Part shown: piece by piece, positions 16,432 through 25,080 of the stretch
Layout: every line of letters begins with the position of its first letter
Numbering within the stretch: position 1 is the stretch's first letter
Assembly (NCBI GenBank): GCA_020849625.1
Contig: JADLFV010000027.1
Location: forward strand, 1-57,934
DNA: 57,934 nucleotides
Source of the DNA: Phycisphaeraceae bacterium
GTDB taxonomy: Bacteria > Planctomycetota > Phycisphaerae > Phycisphaerales > Phycisphaeraceae
Direction of reading: 5' to 3'
Made by a program: the position numbers and the translations under genes
Notes under the pieces: model-generated
What the model was told of the DNA's origin: nothing
Databases searched by the model: none
What the model saw: the letters and a program-made list of their open reading frames with translations, nothing else

Positions 16432-17342
16432 GCCAAGAGTCCCCTGTCGCTCATCATCTGTTTCAGGTGAGTTTTTTGTGTATCATTCAACGGCTCAAAC
16501 GGCAACCGTGAATAACCTCCGTGATGACCCATCAGGTCAAGGCCGGCACGATAGATCGCCAGGTCGTTTACCGGCCCCAATACCTGATGCGTCCAGAGAT
16601 TCTTGAACGGAAGTAACGTGCCCTGCCAGATCTCGCGCGCCTTGGCGACATCCCCAGATTGGCACGCGCAATACAGCGAGACACAATGAATGGTCAGAAA
16701 GTTAAGAAAGCCGCTGATCCAGCCGTGAGCTCCTGCCAATAAAGCGTCCATAGGCGACATGAACGATCCGTAGAATATTCGGAAATCGTCGCCAAACTCC
16801 ACAAGAAGATCATGGACTGGAACAACGGTTTCAAATGTACTCTTGATTGACTGGATCCAGCCTGCATTAACTAACTCTGACACGTCCGCATGACTAAGCG
16901 GCAAGGAGGCGGTGTTTGCCGGATTGTTGTACAGCATGATCGGAAGAAGTGTCGCCTCACTCATCACTTTGAAGTGCCGTTTGATAGCTGCCACCGGAGG
17001 ACGCTGATAGTAGGGTAGGATAACCAGTATGCCGTCGACGCCAAGGTCCTCAGCAGTACGTGTCATTTCAATGGTAAGCTTTGTGCTGTAGTGACCCGTG
17101 TGGGCATACACAGGAACTCTACCGGCGGCGGTCTGGTGAATAATCTGAATTACGCGCAGCCGTTCCTGAATGGTCATGGATATGAACTCCCCCGAAGTTC
17201 CTGCTGCAACCAAGCCGTGCGCGCCACTACGGATTAAATACTCCACATGCTGCGCCGTGCCTGGCAGGTCCAGATCGCCATTCTGGTCAAACATGGTCAA
17301 GCATGCAGGCCACACACCCTCAATCGCTGGCACTGGTTTCAT
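16428..17342 (-). CDS. Dihydrodipicolinate synthase/NAL-family lyase
   Basis: Class I aldolase of the DapA/NanA family, 304 aa. The Schiff-base lysine is K167 in SIKST, the catalytic tyrosine is Y138 in LYNNPA, and the GTTGE-type loop is GTSGEF at 48-53. In this catabolic context it more likely cleaves a 2-keto-3-deoxy sugar acid than makes dihydrodipicolinate; the coupled ManD-like dehydratase would supply such a substrate. Length is normal for the family. The specificity is inferred from neighbours only. Confidence 0.88.
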   Translation of the reverse strand: MKPVPAIEGVWPACLTMFDQNGDLDLPGTAQHVEYLIRSGAHGLVAAGTSGEFISMTIQERLRVIQIIHQTAAGRVPVYAHTGHYSTKLTIEMTRTAEDLGVDGILVILPYYQRPPVAAIKRHFKVMSEATLLPIMLYNNPANTASLPLSHADVSELVNAGWIQSIKSTFETVVPVHDLLVEFGDDFRIFYGSFMSPMDALLAGAHGWISGFLNFLTIHCVSLYCACQSGDVAKAREIWQGTLLPFKNLWTHQVLGPVNDLAIYRAGLDLMGHHGGYSRLPFEPLNDTQKTHLKQMMSDRGLLA

Positions 17343-17367
17343 GTGGAGTCTGACTCCTCAAGACGAA

Positions 17368-18345
17368 TCAATAGTTAATCGGGATCCTTGTTGCACAGTC
17401 GTGTATGGTCTGGATCTGACTCATGGGCATGACCGCTGCGTCGATGTCCGATTGATCGACACCGACACGCAAATACTGGTCGATCACCTGATTAAGATAT
17501 CGCCGATAGGCCTGTCGAAGCTCATCTAACTCGGAATCGTTCTGGCACACGACGATACCGTTGCAGCAGAGGCGCAGATAGCCAGTGATTTCAATGGCGC
17601 CGCGGTCTCCTGTGATTACCCAATCATGAGCGGCGTGTTGTGAATAATAGGCCATAGACAAAGAGACCGTGGCGACGCCGGTATTCGCAAGAGCCAGAAA
17701 TCCGACATCATTCTGAGTCGCTGTACGGATTTGTATCGAAGCGGCAGAATACTTTACGCGCGAATCGGTCCACCAGTTCACCAGATCGATGGCATGTGCG
17801 GCATGATGCCAGGTTATGCTGTCATCCCATTCCCGTTGGCGTCCCCCCATGCCGCCTTCGCGATGCTTCCACATGAGTCGGCGAAACAAGAATTGAAGTG
17901 GTTGACCGATCGCGCCTGATTGGATCAGCTCATACGCCCGCCGCATGACTGTAACACCTCGTGATACGTGGAGAGTCGCCAGCAGACATCCATTATCACG
18001 TGCGAACTGCTTAAGATGGTCAGCGTGTGTGCCGGACAGCGAAAGCGGCACTTCGACGATGACGTGTTTGCCCGCCTGCAGGGCAGCCTTCGCCTGATCA
18101 TAGTGAAGATATGTAGGTGTCGCGATTATCACAAGTTCCGTGTCGCGGTTGAGCGCCTCGTTGAGAGAAGTGGATATACCGCTGATGCCATGCTCCTGCG
18201 CAAATGCCATCGTCCGCAAAGGATCGCGCCCGACTACGCGATTGATGGTGGCACGAGCGTTCGCCTTCAGTGCGAGGGCAATCATTTGTGCTGCCTCGCC
18301 GCAACCGATGAGTGAGATTGAGAGCGGCGAAGTCACTTGAACCAC
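17368..18345 (-). CDS. Gfo/Idh/MocA-family protein lacking the catalytic lysine
   Basis: NAD(P)-binding Rossmann protein, 325 aa, with nucleotide loop LIGCGEAAQM at 12-21. Family members use Lys of the EKP motif for hydride-transfer catalysis. Here the motif reads E98-V99-P100 (KHVIVEVPLSL), so the lysine is gone. The second-domain motif WHHAAHAIDLVNWW keeps His and Asp. It overlaps the amidohydrolase gene by 13 bases. Either it is a redox enzyme with altered chemistry or a non-catalytic binding protein. The other two Gfo/Idh proteins in the island keep EKP. Confidence 0.85.
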   Translation of the reverse strand: MVQVTSPLSISLIGCGEAAQMIALALKANARATINRVVGRDPLRTMAFAQEHGISGISTSLNEALNRDTELVIIATPTYLHYDQAKAALQAGKHVIVEVPLSLSGTHADHLKQFARDNGCLLATLHVSRGVTVMRRAYELIQSGAIGQPLQFLFRRLMWKHREGGMGGRQREWDDSITWHHAAHAIDLVNWWTDSRVKYSAASIQIRTATQNDVGFLALANTGVATVSLSMAYYSQHAAHDWVITGDRGAIEITGYLRLCCNGIVVCQNDSELDELRQAYRRYLNQVIDQYLRVGVDQSDIDAAVMPMSQIQTIHDCATRIPINY

Positions 18346-19103
18346 AGTCCTATTGCATTGTCCGCAAACACAAGATGGTGGTCGGATTCAGGGAGGAGGC
18401 CCAACAGTCGACGGAGATACAATCCGTAGGTGCGGCCTGAAGTTGTTGCGGGATAATCACTGCCCCAGATCATGCGTGTTGGCCCGAAGTGCTCATAAAG
18501 TTGATCGATCACGCTTTTCAGCATTGACGGATTCAACCCATGGAAAAGCCCAACCGCGGAGCATAGCACTGAAACATTGTGATGCCGTGAAAGAGCGAGA
18601 ATACTTTCGTAGCCCTGCAGCCACGCGTTGGTTTTGAGATTAGGCGACCCCATATGCGATAACACGAGACGAGCCGGCGTGTTCCGGTCAAGCCATTGTG
18701 AGACGTATGGCGATATAGATGGCATCTGGACAGGATCCGCGACGGTGACTATTGGCAGACCATGGGCGGCTGCATATGACCAGACATGCTCATGTCGCAG
18801 AAGACTTGATGCGTGGAGACGGATTCCACGAAACGCACCCGTCGCTAGCCATCTTTCAATATGTGTCACAGGACCATGTGGTTCTGGCGATTCAAGATCA
18901 ACGAGCATGACACCGGCACACTCGCCATTGCTCTCCTGGACAGTGCGCTGAATATAAGTGTTGTCATACTGACCAAAATGTTGAACCAGAACGCAGCGGC
19001 TTATACCCCACGTTCGCAGCGTCTTGCGCAATTCTGCCTTCGTACCGTAACGATCCGGTCCGCAATGGCAATAACCATCAACTTTTAGGCCGGTGACTGT
19101 CAC
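18333..19103 (-). CDS. Amidohydrolase-2-family TIM-barrel protein
   Basis: Metal-dependent hydrolase or lactonase-like protein, 256 aa, related to 2-pyrone-4,6-dicarboxylate hydrolase and sugar lactonases. Visible conserved positions are H13 in the N-terminal metal motif, FRGIRLHAS, H150 in LVLSHMG and D216 in WGSDYP. The usual D-x-H-x-H motif is D-G-Y-C-H, so the first histidine is a tyrosine; family members with one or no metal exist. In the island it may hydrolyse a sugar lactone made by a Gfo/Idh dehydrogenase; this is inferred. Confidence 0.78.
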   Translation of the reverse strand: MTVTGLKVDGYCHCGPDRYGTKAELRKTLRTWGISRCVLVQHFGQYDNTYIQRTVQESNGECAGVMLVDLESPEPHGPVTHIERWLATGAFRGIRLHASSLLRHEHVWSYAAAHGLPIVTVADPVQMPSISPYVSQWLDRNTPARLVLSHMGSPNLKTNAWLQGYESILALSRHHNVSVLCSAVGLFHGLNPSMLKSVIDQLYEHFGPTRMIWGSDYPATTSGRTYGLYLRRLLGLLPESDHHLVFADNAIGLWFK

Positions 19104-19115
19104 CGTTGGCGCCCC

Positions 19116-21269
19116 TTATCGCAAGATAATGCCTTCCAAGAACCGCACGCCTGGAACTCGAATCACGATGCAGCCTTCGTCCCTTTCCAGCTCCAAGGGC
19201 CGCCCATCCAACGCCTTGGCGCTGGTGACGTCAAACCGAGGTGAGACTTTGAGGATAATCTCGCCCGTGGGATGCACATTCCGGATTGCCCTTTGTCTCA
19301 GATCGTTGGTAGCTTGGTTGGCAAGGATGAGAACATAGCTCCGCTCTTGCTCATTGACATAGGCCGCAAGTCGAAGAGTGGCCTGGGCCTCATGAACTTC
19401 AATTTCTTGTGGTCCACCGCGCAGCCAATCGATCACATTGGAGAGAAGCCGGTCAATTTCCGTTGCACCGCGAAGAAAATCCAGGTGAAAGGCCGGCACT
19501 CCAAAAAAAGCGACACGTCCCTTCCCATTGTAAGTTACAGCGATGGGACAAATCCTGTCACCCGGCCAAAATATTCTACGATTAAAATATCTCGCGTTGT
19601 ACTTCTGATAGTCGATGTCCCGTGCGTGGAGCAGGGTGTTTGTTTGGACGCCGTAGTCAGCCTCAACAAAGTAAGTAGAGAATGCGAAGATCGTATCCTT
19701 AATGTCGTTGGTGATGGGTGGAACGTCCGCAATTTCGCAGTAGTTGACGTGGTCTCTCGTCCAGGCAGGGATGGGACCAACACTACGCAGACTTGGGCAC
19801 GGCCCCAGACATCGCGTACCCGCCAGACCCTTGAATTTCATATCAAGCAGGCGCATCAGCGGTCGTGCTTCGAAGTCGCTCTCGATAGCGGAGGTGTGAC
19901 GACCGAGGACGACGAGTGCGTTTCCGCCAGCATTCACGTAGTCAACAAGCTTTTCCTCCACGGCCGGCGGCATGACTCCGTACTCCGGGATGACCAGAAC
20001 CGGTCGGTCCATTGCCAACCCGGCGCCCACTTCACCATCGCGGACGAGGTCGAAGAGGACCTGGTTCTCCCGCAGTACACGATAGGCGCCAGTCAGCGAG
20101 TCTCCCATCGCGTGAGGGCTCTCTCGTTCGGCTTCACTGCTGTGCAGAAGCGAGCATGCATACAGGCCCTTCGCAGTGGAACGCAGATCGACAAGCTGCC
20201 TGATCTGAGTCATGAAATGTCTGAAATCGTCGAGACGCAGAGGAGCCAGGTCTGCCGCCCGCAACTCCCTCAGAAATGGCTGGGCGCCGCAGGTTAGACC
20301 ATTTGCGAGCAATAGCTTAACTTCTTCGAGGCATCGGCGGTCGATGTTCCCATTGTCGTACTTGGCGACGTCCCAAACCACTCGTTGCCCGCTGTAGAGT
20401 TGGCAGATCTCTCGGCTGAGCGCAAGTCGGTCGATATCGTGTCCCACTGTCCACCAGAGGATTTCCGGCAAAACCGCGTCCACCCGGTTTGAGTAGCGTG
20501 CTAGATCGCTGTCCCACAGCTTGCCCTGCTGGTAGACTGCATCCGGACGCAGGCGGTTAACGATCCCACTTACGCTTGTCACCCACCAATCCATGTTCTC
20601 CTGGACAAAACGTCTGAGCAAACTCCCTTCGCTGTCGACCGCTCCACCATACGCCTCCGCTTCCAGGTGCGGGCCGCCCAGTGCCTTGAGCGTGTTGGAC
20701 ATACTCTTTACTTTCACGTTCCTGGCTGCATCGGCCACACCGTCCATTTCATTGAAATCGCGTCCGAACCTGGCTTTGAATTTCGCAGCACACCACGGAC
20801 AAAAACAACCTACCGGCATCTGATCGTAATAAATCCCATCGACTTCGTATCGCTCCAGCACTTCTGCCGTTTGGCCCAGGGTGAAGCGGCCATATGGTGA
20901 CAGGTAGCACATGCATCCGGTCGGATCGCCTTCAGGGCCGCGCTGCTGCCAATCCGGGTGCAACTCAAGCTGAAGAGCAGCACCGGGTGCGGTCGCGAGC
21001 CAGTAAGGGATCAGGCGCATCCCCTGCTGCCGCGTTTCACTCCGAATGCGGTCCAACATGTCGTACTCTAGACGGGGGGCCAATGGAGCGTATTTCGACG
21101 GATAGATGGCATAACCGCCGATCTGAACGGCCATGAACAGAACGTTCGTATTGAACGATGCGGCGCGTTCGACCTTGCTCTTGACGTAGTCGTTATCCCA
21201 GTAGGGCTCTCCGCCGATGACCCAGTCAAGATAGCCAATGCCGTTTCGCAGCCATTGCTTTTCGTTCAT
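19116..21269 (-). CDS. Putative glycoside hydrolase, GHL6-like barrel plus GH42-type trimerisation domain
   Basis: Large cytoplasmic protein, 717 aa, no signal peptide. The N-terminal TIM barrel (residues about 25-330) has the GHL6-like motif VDGIYYDQMPVGCFCPWCAAKF (D149 and the paired cysteines at 155-160). The middle domain (residues about 375-560; DRPVLVIPEYGVMPPAVEEK, VNAGGNALVVLG) resembles the beta-galactosidase trimerisation domain, and a beta-sandwich ends the chain. It would hydrolyse an oligosaccharide taken up by the ABC systems. Substrate unknown. Its start overlaps the isochorismatase-like gene stop by four bases. Confidence 0.72.
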   Translation of the reverse strand: MNEKQWLRNGIGYLDWVIGGEPYWDNDYVKSKVERAASFNTNVLFMAVQIGGYAIYPSKYAPLAPRLEYDMLDRIRSETRQQGMRLIPYWLATAPGAALQLELHPDWQQRGPEGDPTGCMCYLSPYGRFTLGQTAEVLERYEVDGIYYDQMPVGCFCPWCAAKFKARFGRDFNEMDGVADAARNVKVKSMSNTLKALGGPHLEAEAYGGAVDSEGSLLRRFVQENMDWWVTSVSGIVNRLRPDAVYQQGKLWDSDLARYSNRVDAVLPEILWWTVGHDIDRLALSREICQLYSGQRVVWDVAKYDNGNIDRRCLEEVKLLLANGLTCGAQPFLRELRAADLAPLRLDDFRHFMTQIRQLVDLRSTAKGLYACSLLHSSEAERESPHAMGDSLTGAYRVLRENQVLFDLVRDGEVGAGLAMDRPVLVIPEYGVMPPAVEEKLVDYVNAGGNALVVLGRHTSAIESDFEARPLMRLLDMKFKGLAGTRCLGPCPSLRSVGPIPAWTRDHVNYCEIADVPPITNDIKDTIFAFSTYFVEADYGVQTNTLLHARDIDYQKYNARYFNRRIFWPGDRICPIAVTYNGKGRVAFFGVPAFHLDFLRGATEIDRLLSNVIDWLRGGPQEIEVHEAQATLRLAAYVNEQERSYVLILANQATNDLRQRAIRNVHPTGEIILKVSPRFDVTSAKALDGRPLELERDEGCIVIRVPGVRFLEGIILR

Positions 21270-22123
21270 CTCGAGTGCGCTACTTTCCTGGTAGATTCCG
21301 ATGATGAGACTTTTGTCGCCGCAATGAGGCCCTGTGAAAGCATTGTATAGCTGGCGGGAAACGCCTCATAGGTGCGTATCGCTTCTTCAGTAGCCCGAAG
21401 TGTGGCGACCGATTCGCGGTTCTCCGATGCTGTCGTACAGTCTCTAAGGAGGATTGTCCGATAGCCGAGTCGCCTCATATCTACCAAGCCACAGGGTGAG
21501 ACTACCAGGCACATGTTTGCCATGAAGCCAGTGTAAATGATATTCCACGCTCGCAATTTGCGGAGTAGATAGGTGAACTGGTGGGGTGATGCAACAACGA
21601 AGTCGGTCGGTGCCGGTCTCACCGGCGGCGCGATGTCGAGCAGTTCCTGCTTGGCGCTCTTGCGCTGGATGATGTCGGGTCCATAGGTATCCTCCATTGC
21701 CTCTTCGCCCCAATCGGTGTTGGGCGAGCCGTCGAGGGGCGGCGGTCCGGGGCCAACCTCTTTTTCCAAAGCAAGATACTGCGGGTAACGCCGTGCATAG
21801 CTGTCACCCGCTATATGCACGATCTTGATCCCCGCATCGCGACACGCCGTGATGACTGGCGGTAAGATCTCCTCAATAATTTTTTTTATGCGGTAAGAAC
21901 CCTCCAGCATTTTCACCCAGCCGACATGCGGGGAGTCGGGGCCAAACACGGGGCCACCTTCAAATCCCGTGTTCCAGGCATGCATGACCGCCAACACGAC
22001 CTCACTGGAGTCAAACTCAAGGACTTTGTGGGCATGGCCAAGAAAGCCCTTCGCGTCGCCCGTTTGCCAGTTCACGGGATATCTGCGGTCGTATCGAACG
22101 TTCAACTTAAGGCGCGCATCCAC
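21266..22123 (-). CDS. Isochorismatase-like protein with altered catalytic Asp
   Basis: Isochorismatase/nicotinamidase fold, 285 aa. The nucleophile region IIYTGFMANMCLVVSPCGLVDM is clear, with the cysteine in NMCL and the following helix and RTILLRDCTTASEN strand as in the family. The first-strand motif that normally gives the catalytic Asp (VID-Q) reads VLAVMHAWNTG, with His in place of Asp. It therefore may use other chemistry or be inactive. Neighbours are all carbohydrate genes, so an amide hydrolase role is not obvious. Confidence 0.78.
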   Translation of the reverse strand: MDARLKLNVRYDRRYPVNWQTGDAKGFLGHAHKVLEFDSSEVVLAVMHAWNTGFEGGPVFGPDSPHVGWVKMLEGSYRIKKIIEEILPPVITACRDAGIKIVHIAGDSYARRYPQYLALEKEVGPGPPPLDGSPNTDWGEEAMEDTYGPDIIQRKSAKQELLDIAPPVRPAPTDFVVASPHQFTYLLRKLRAWNIIYTGFMANMCLVVSPCGLVDMRRLGYRTILLRDCTTASENRESVATLRATEEAIRTYEAFPASYTMLSQGLIAATKVSSSESTRKVAHSR

Positions 22124-22164
22124 CGTCGATGCTCCTGCTTATGACACATACAAAGAAAAGCCAA

Positions 22165-23733
22165 CTAATTCACAAACTGGAATGCGTACAGTTTCGCACC
22201 GCGTCGAAGAATGAATCGCAGCGCGTTTCCGTTGTCACGCATCGCTGCACTCCAAGGGCGTGGGGCGTCGTCCTTTGATTGCCAACTGACGCTATATCGC
22301 AATTTGTCGTGGACAGTCAGACGACAGGCCTCGCGGCCAAAGCCCTCAAGCACCTGTCCCCCGCTGTCGAGAACCTCAACCCTCAAAGCCTCGACGTCGT
22401 CCAACACAACGTTGACGACAAGATCTCCGCCGGGCGATCTCAACACCTTCGTCTCGAGAATCCCCTCCGTTGCGGCTGACGAGGGAATGATCGCAACGAA
22501 ACGATCTGCTGGCAGCGTCGCGAGGCCGATCCCCATGCGACCCATGGTACCGCTCGGCCTCTCCCCATGCAGGGTGTTCGATCCCGTATAATAGATGTAC
22601 ACCTGATCGTCCCGGACGAACATGGTCGTCCCCGGGTAGACCCGCATATCCCAGGGCCTGTCTTCTCCTTCAGCGGGTTCCGTAAGCGCCATGAAGGTTG
22701 CCCGTTCGGCGACGCGATTCCAATGACGACCGTCGCGGCTCACGGCGAGCTGTACGTCCATCGGCCCGTAGCTGTTATTGTCCTGTCTCGGTTCGAGATA
22801 AAGCATCGGCACCAGCGCGATCAGGACGTCTCCGTACGGTGTGACGCATAGTCCATAGGGTTGCGTCCACGGGTAGCCGTCCTTCTCGTCGGTCCTGAAA
22901 ACCATTTCTTTGGGAGTCCACTGATCGAAGTCCTTGCTGGCGCAAATCCCGACCATACGCATGTTGCCCCACCAATCGATCCCCTTGGCTTCGTCCTCTA
23001 CCCGGTTTTGGGGGCCCACATACCGCACGAATGCGAGATACTCGTCCTTCCACCGCACGACACACGCGCTCGTATCATTTTTTCTTCCAACGGCTTCCCA
23101 GGGGGCTCGGGTCTCCCAGTGGATGCCGTCTGGTGAGTAACCGAACCTTTTGCCCCCAAGCCCCTTGTAGCGCCTTCGCGGGTCGGGATCGTCCGGATCG
23201 TAAAGCACGCACCACCCATGACATGCCGTAACGACGATATTGTGCCGGTCGTGTCCGCCGTAGGGTTTTTCGCCGACCAACGGCTTTCTCCAATGAATGC
23301 CGTCATTGGACTCGGCGTAGCACTGATGGTATTTCGACGTGCCCGGCGCTTCGGGGGTGTCGGGTATCTGAGAGGGATTTTCGTTCCCCAGATACCAGCA
23401 ACGGAACTTGCCCATTGAGGGGTCGTACATCACAGTCCCGTAGAGACTGAGCATACGTCGTTCCCAGGGGTACTCCGGCACGATGAGTGGATTAGCCGCG
23501 TGGCGGGCGGGCTGTTCGACTTCGCGCTTGACAGATACCATCCGATGTATGAGTTGGTCGTCAAGAAATAAATGCACGCAGTTGGAGACTGTCGTGACCC
23601 TGTCTGAGTTTAAGCGATGAGTCCCTTCAAATGCAGCCCTGTAGATCTTGTCCTGTTTCACGTTCAAAGTCTGACCCGCCTTATATTGGTAACTGATGCC
23701 GCGCATCAAGCATTCGTTGAATGCGATCTCCAT
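22165..23733 (-). CDS. Five-bladed beta-propeller protein, GH32/43-superfamily-like
   Basis: Protein of 522 aa without a signal peptide, starting nine bases after the stop of the preceding secreted barrel gene. Repeated strands such as LFLDDQLIHRM, VMYDPSMGKFRCWYLG, CYAESNDGIHWRKP and AVSRDGRHWNRV are typical of the sucrase/GH32-GH43-like propellers that are abundant in planctomycetes. The C-terminal 120 residues form a beta-sandwich (LRSPGGDLVVNVVLDDVEAL). Catalytic acids cannot be assigned by eye. It probably acts on, or binds, an oligosaccharide. Confidence 0.68.
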   Translation of the reverse strand: MEIAFNECLMRGISYQYKAGQTLNVKQDKIYRAAFEGTHRLNSDRVTTVSNCVHLFLDDQLIHRMVSVKREVEQPARHAANPLIVPEYPWERRMLSLYGTVMYDPSMGKFRCWYLGNENPSQIPDTPEAPGTSKYHQCYAESNDGIHWRKPLVGEKPYGGHDRHNIVVTACHGWCVLYDPDDPDPRRRYKGLGGKRFGYSPDGIHWETRAPWEAVGRKNDTSACVVRWKDEYLAFVRYVGPQNRVEDEAKGIDWWGNMRMVGICASKDFDQWTPKEMVFRTDEKDGYPWTQPYGLCVTPYGDVLIALVPMLYLEPRQDNNSYGPMDVQLAVSRDGRHWNRVAERATFMALTEPAEGEDRPWDMRVYPGTTMFVRDDQVYIYYTGSNTLHGERPSGTMGRMGIGLATLPADRFVAIIPSSAATEGILETKVLRSPGGDLVVNVVLDDVEALRVEVLDSGGQVLEGFGREACRLTVHDKLRYSVSWQSKDDAPRPWSAAMRDNGNALRFILRRGAKLYAFQFVN

Positions 23734-23742
23734 TTCCTGAAG

Positions 23743-25080
23743 TTACTCCAGTCCAGGGAATTTCCCGTCGCCAATCTTGAACAGATCGCCCGTGCCGCCC
23801 GGCAGGCTGAGACTAAAACCGCTGGCACCGGTTTCGTCTGTCTCCAGAGTGATGGGCTCGACTTGGCCGCTCTCGCGGTCGAGCCGGTAAAGCGTCGTGA
23901 CAGGTTTGCCTGGCCCGCCGAAGCGGATGTGGAAGCTCGCCGCACCTTCCTCAGCGCTCATGCCCTCGGCGTGCGTGAGGTTGACGAACATTAAATACCG
24001 CCCACCATCATCGTCGGTAAACCAGCCGATCAGGCCGTCACGTTCCGGAGACTGCACGTCGAGGGGAGCAGGTGCCGCCCCGTATTTGCGGTTGTTCCAG
24101 GCAACCGTTCCCCTGGGACATTCGGCCCCTTCAGCGGGCACATATTGCACAGCCGTACTCGTCAGCATCCTGAGACACCGGCCGAGATTCGACACTTCGG
24201 GATTGAGTCTGGCTGCGGACTCATAGAGCGGGCTGGGCGTCCCGTCCACTTCGAGGACTCCCCGCTCGAACCCACCACCGAGGTCGTACACGAAATACGC
24301 AAGCCCCGTATACCCGTAGGCCAGGAAGGAGTAAACCTGCATCCGCAGATCGCTCTCGCTGGGAAGCCGCCTGCCGTTGATTTCCGGATCCGCATCCTCC
24401 TCGGCCTCGAAAGCCTGCACGAACGACCAGTAGGGCACGCCCTGCACCAGCGCGATCTGCCTGACGAAGGCCATGTTCCAGAAGAAGTCCTCCTTCATTC
24501 CGTTGTCAGGTTCGAATATATAGCGGTCATACATCAGCACATCGGGACGCAGAATGCGCGCGAAATTCAGCATATCCCGTTCATGCCAGGGGGCGGCGGG
24601 GTTGGCGTTCGAATACGCGAGCATGTCAGGGAACTCCTCGCGCAGCCAGTCAATCACCTCGGCCGTCGCCCGCATCTCCGCTTCATCACCGGGCTCGTCG
24701 TTGACGATCCAGCCCACGCCGCCCGAGTATTTCTTCACCACCTGCCTGATTCGCTCTCGATCCTTTTCACTGAACGGCTCCCGGCCGCGCATGCCCTCAT
24801 GGCGATTCATGTGCCAAGGCAGACCCGCATCCGAGGCGGCGCGCAGGACCTCTTCCTGCGACTCCCACACCAGCAGCGAGGTGAATCCCGCGTTGCGGTA
24901 AAGCTCGACGTCAAAGGGCCGCTCCACGAGGGAAACCCCCATGATGGTGAAGGGGTGGGACCGGACCCATTTCTGGCCGCGTCCCAAGTCAACTCCCTCC
25001 GTTTCGGCCGCCGCCGCCCATGTCGCTGCGGCGCAGACCACTGCCCACACAAGCAGACAGATGCCCAGTTCACGTCTCAT
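23743..25080 (-). CDS. Secreted TIM-barrel protein, tandem paralogue C
   Basis: Exported protein of 445 aa with signal peptide MRRELGICLLVWAVVCAAATWAAAA (in parts). Third of three tandem paralogues. The mature protein begins GVDLGRGQKWVRSHPFTIMGVSLV and reads as a clan GH-A-like barrel: strand VGWIVNDEPG carries an N-D-E-P that resembles the acid/base NEP motif, and WSFVQAFE may carry the second acid. A beta domain ends the chain (VTTLYRLDRESGQVEP). The gene starts in an ATGA overlap with the paralogue upstream. It is the longest copy, with extra residues near EEDADPEINGRR. Likely a secreted glycosidase; no GH family number can be given. Confidence 0.65.
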   Translation of the reverse strand: MRRELGICLLVWAVVCAAATWAAAAETEGVDLGRGQKWVRSHPFTIMGVSLVERPFDVELYRNAGFTSLLVWESQEEVLRAASDAGLPWHMNRHEGMRGREPFSEKDRERIRQVVKKYSGGVGWIVNDEPGDEAEMRATAEVIDWLREEFPDMLAYSNANPAAPWHERDMLNFARILRPDVLMYDRYIFEPDNGMKEDFFWNMAFVRQIALVQGVPYWSFVQAFEAEEDADPEINGRRLPSESDLRMQVYSFLAYGYTGLAYFVYDLGGGFERGVLEVDGTPSPLYESAARLNPEVSNLGRCLRMLTSTAVQYVPAEGAECPRGTVAWNNRKYGAAPAPLDVQSPERDGLIGWFTDDDGGRYLMFVNLTHAEGMSAEEGAASFHIRFGGPGKPVTTLYRLDRESGQVEPITLETDETGASGFSLSLPGGTGDLFKIGDGKFPGLE

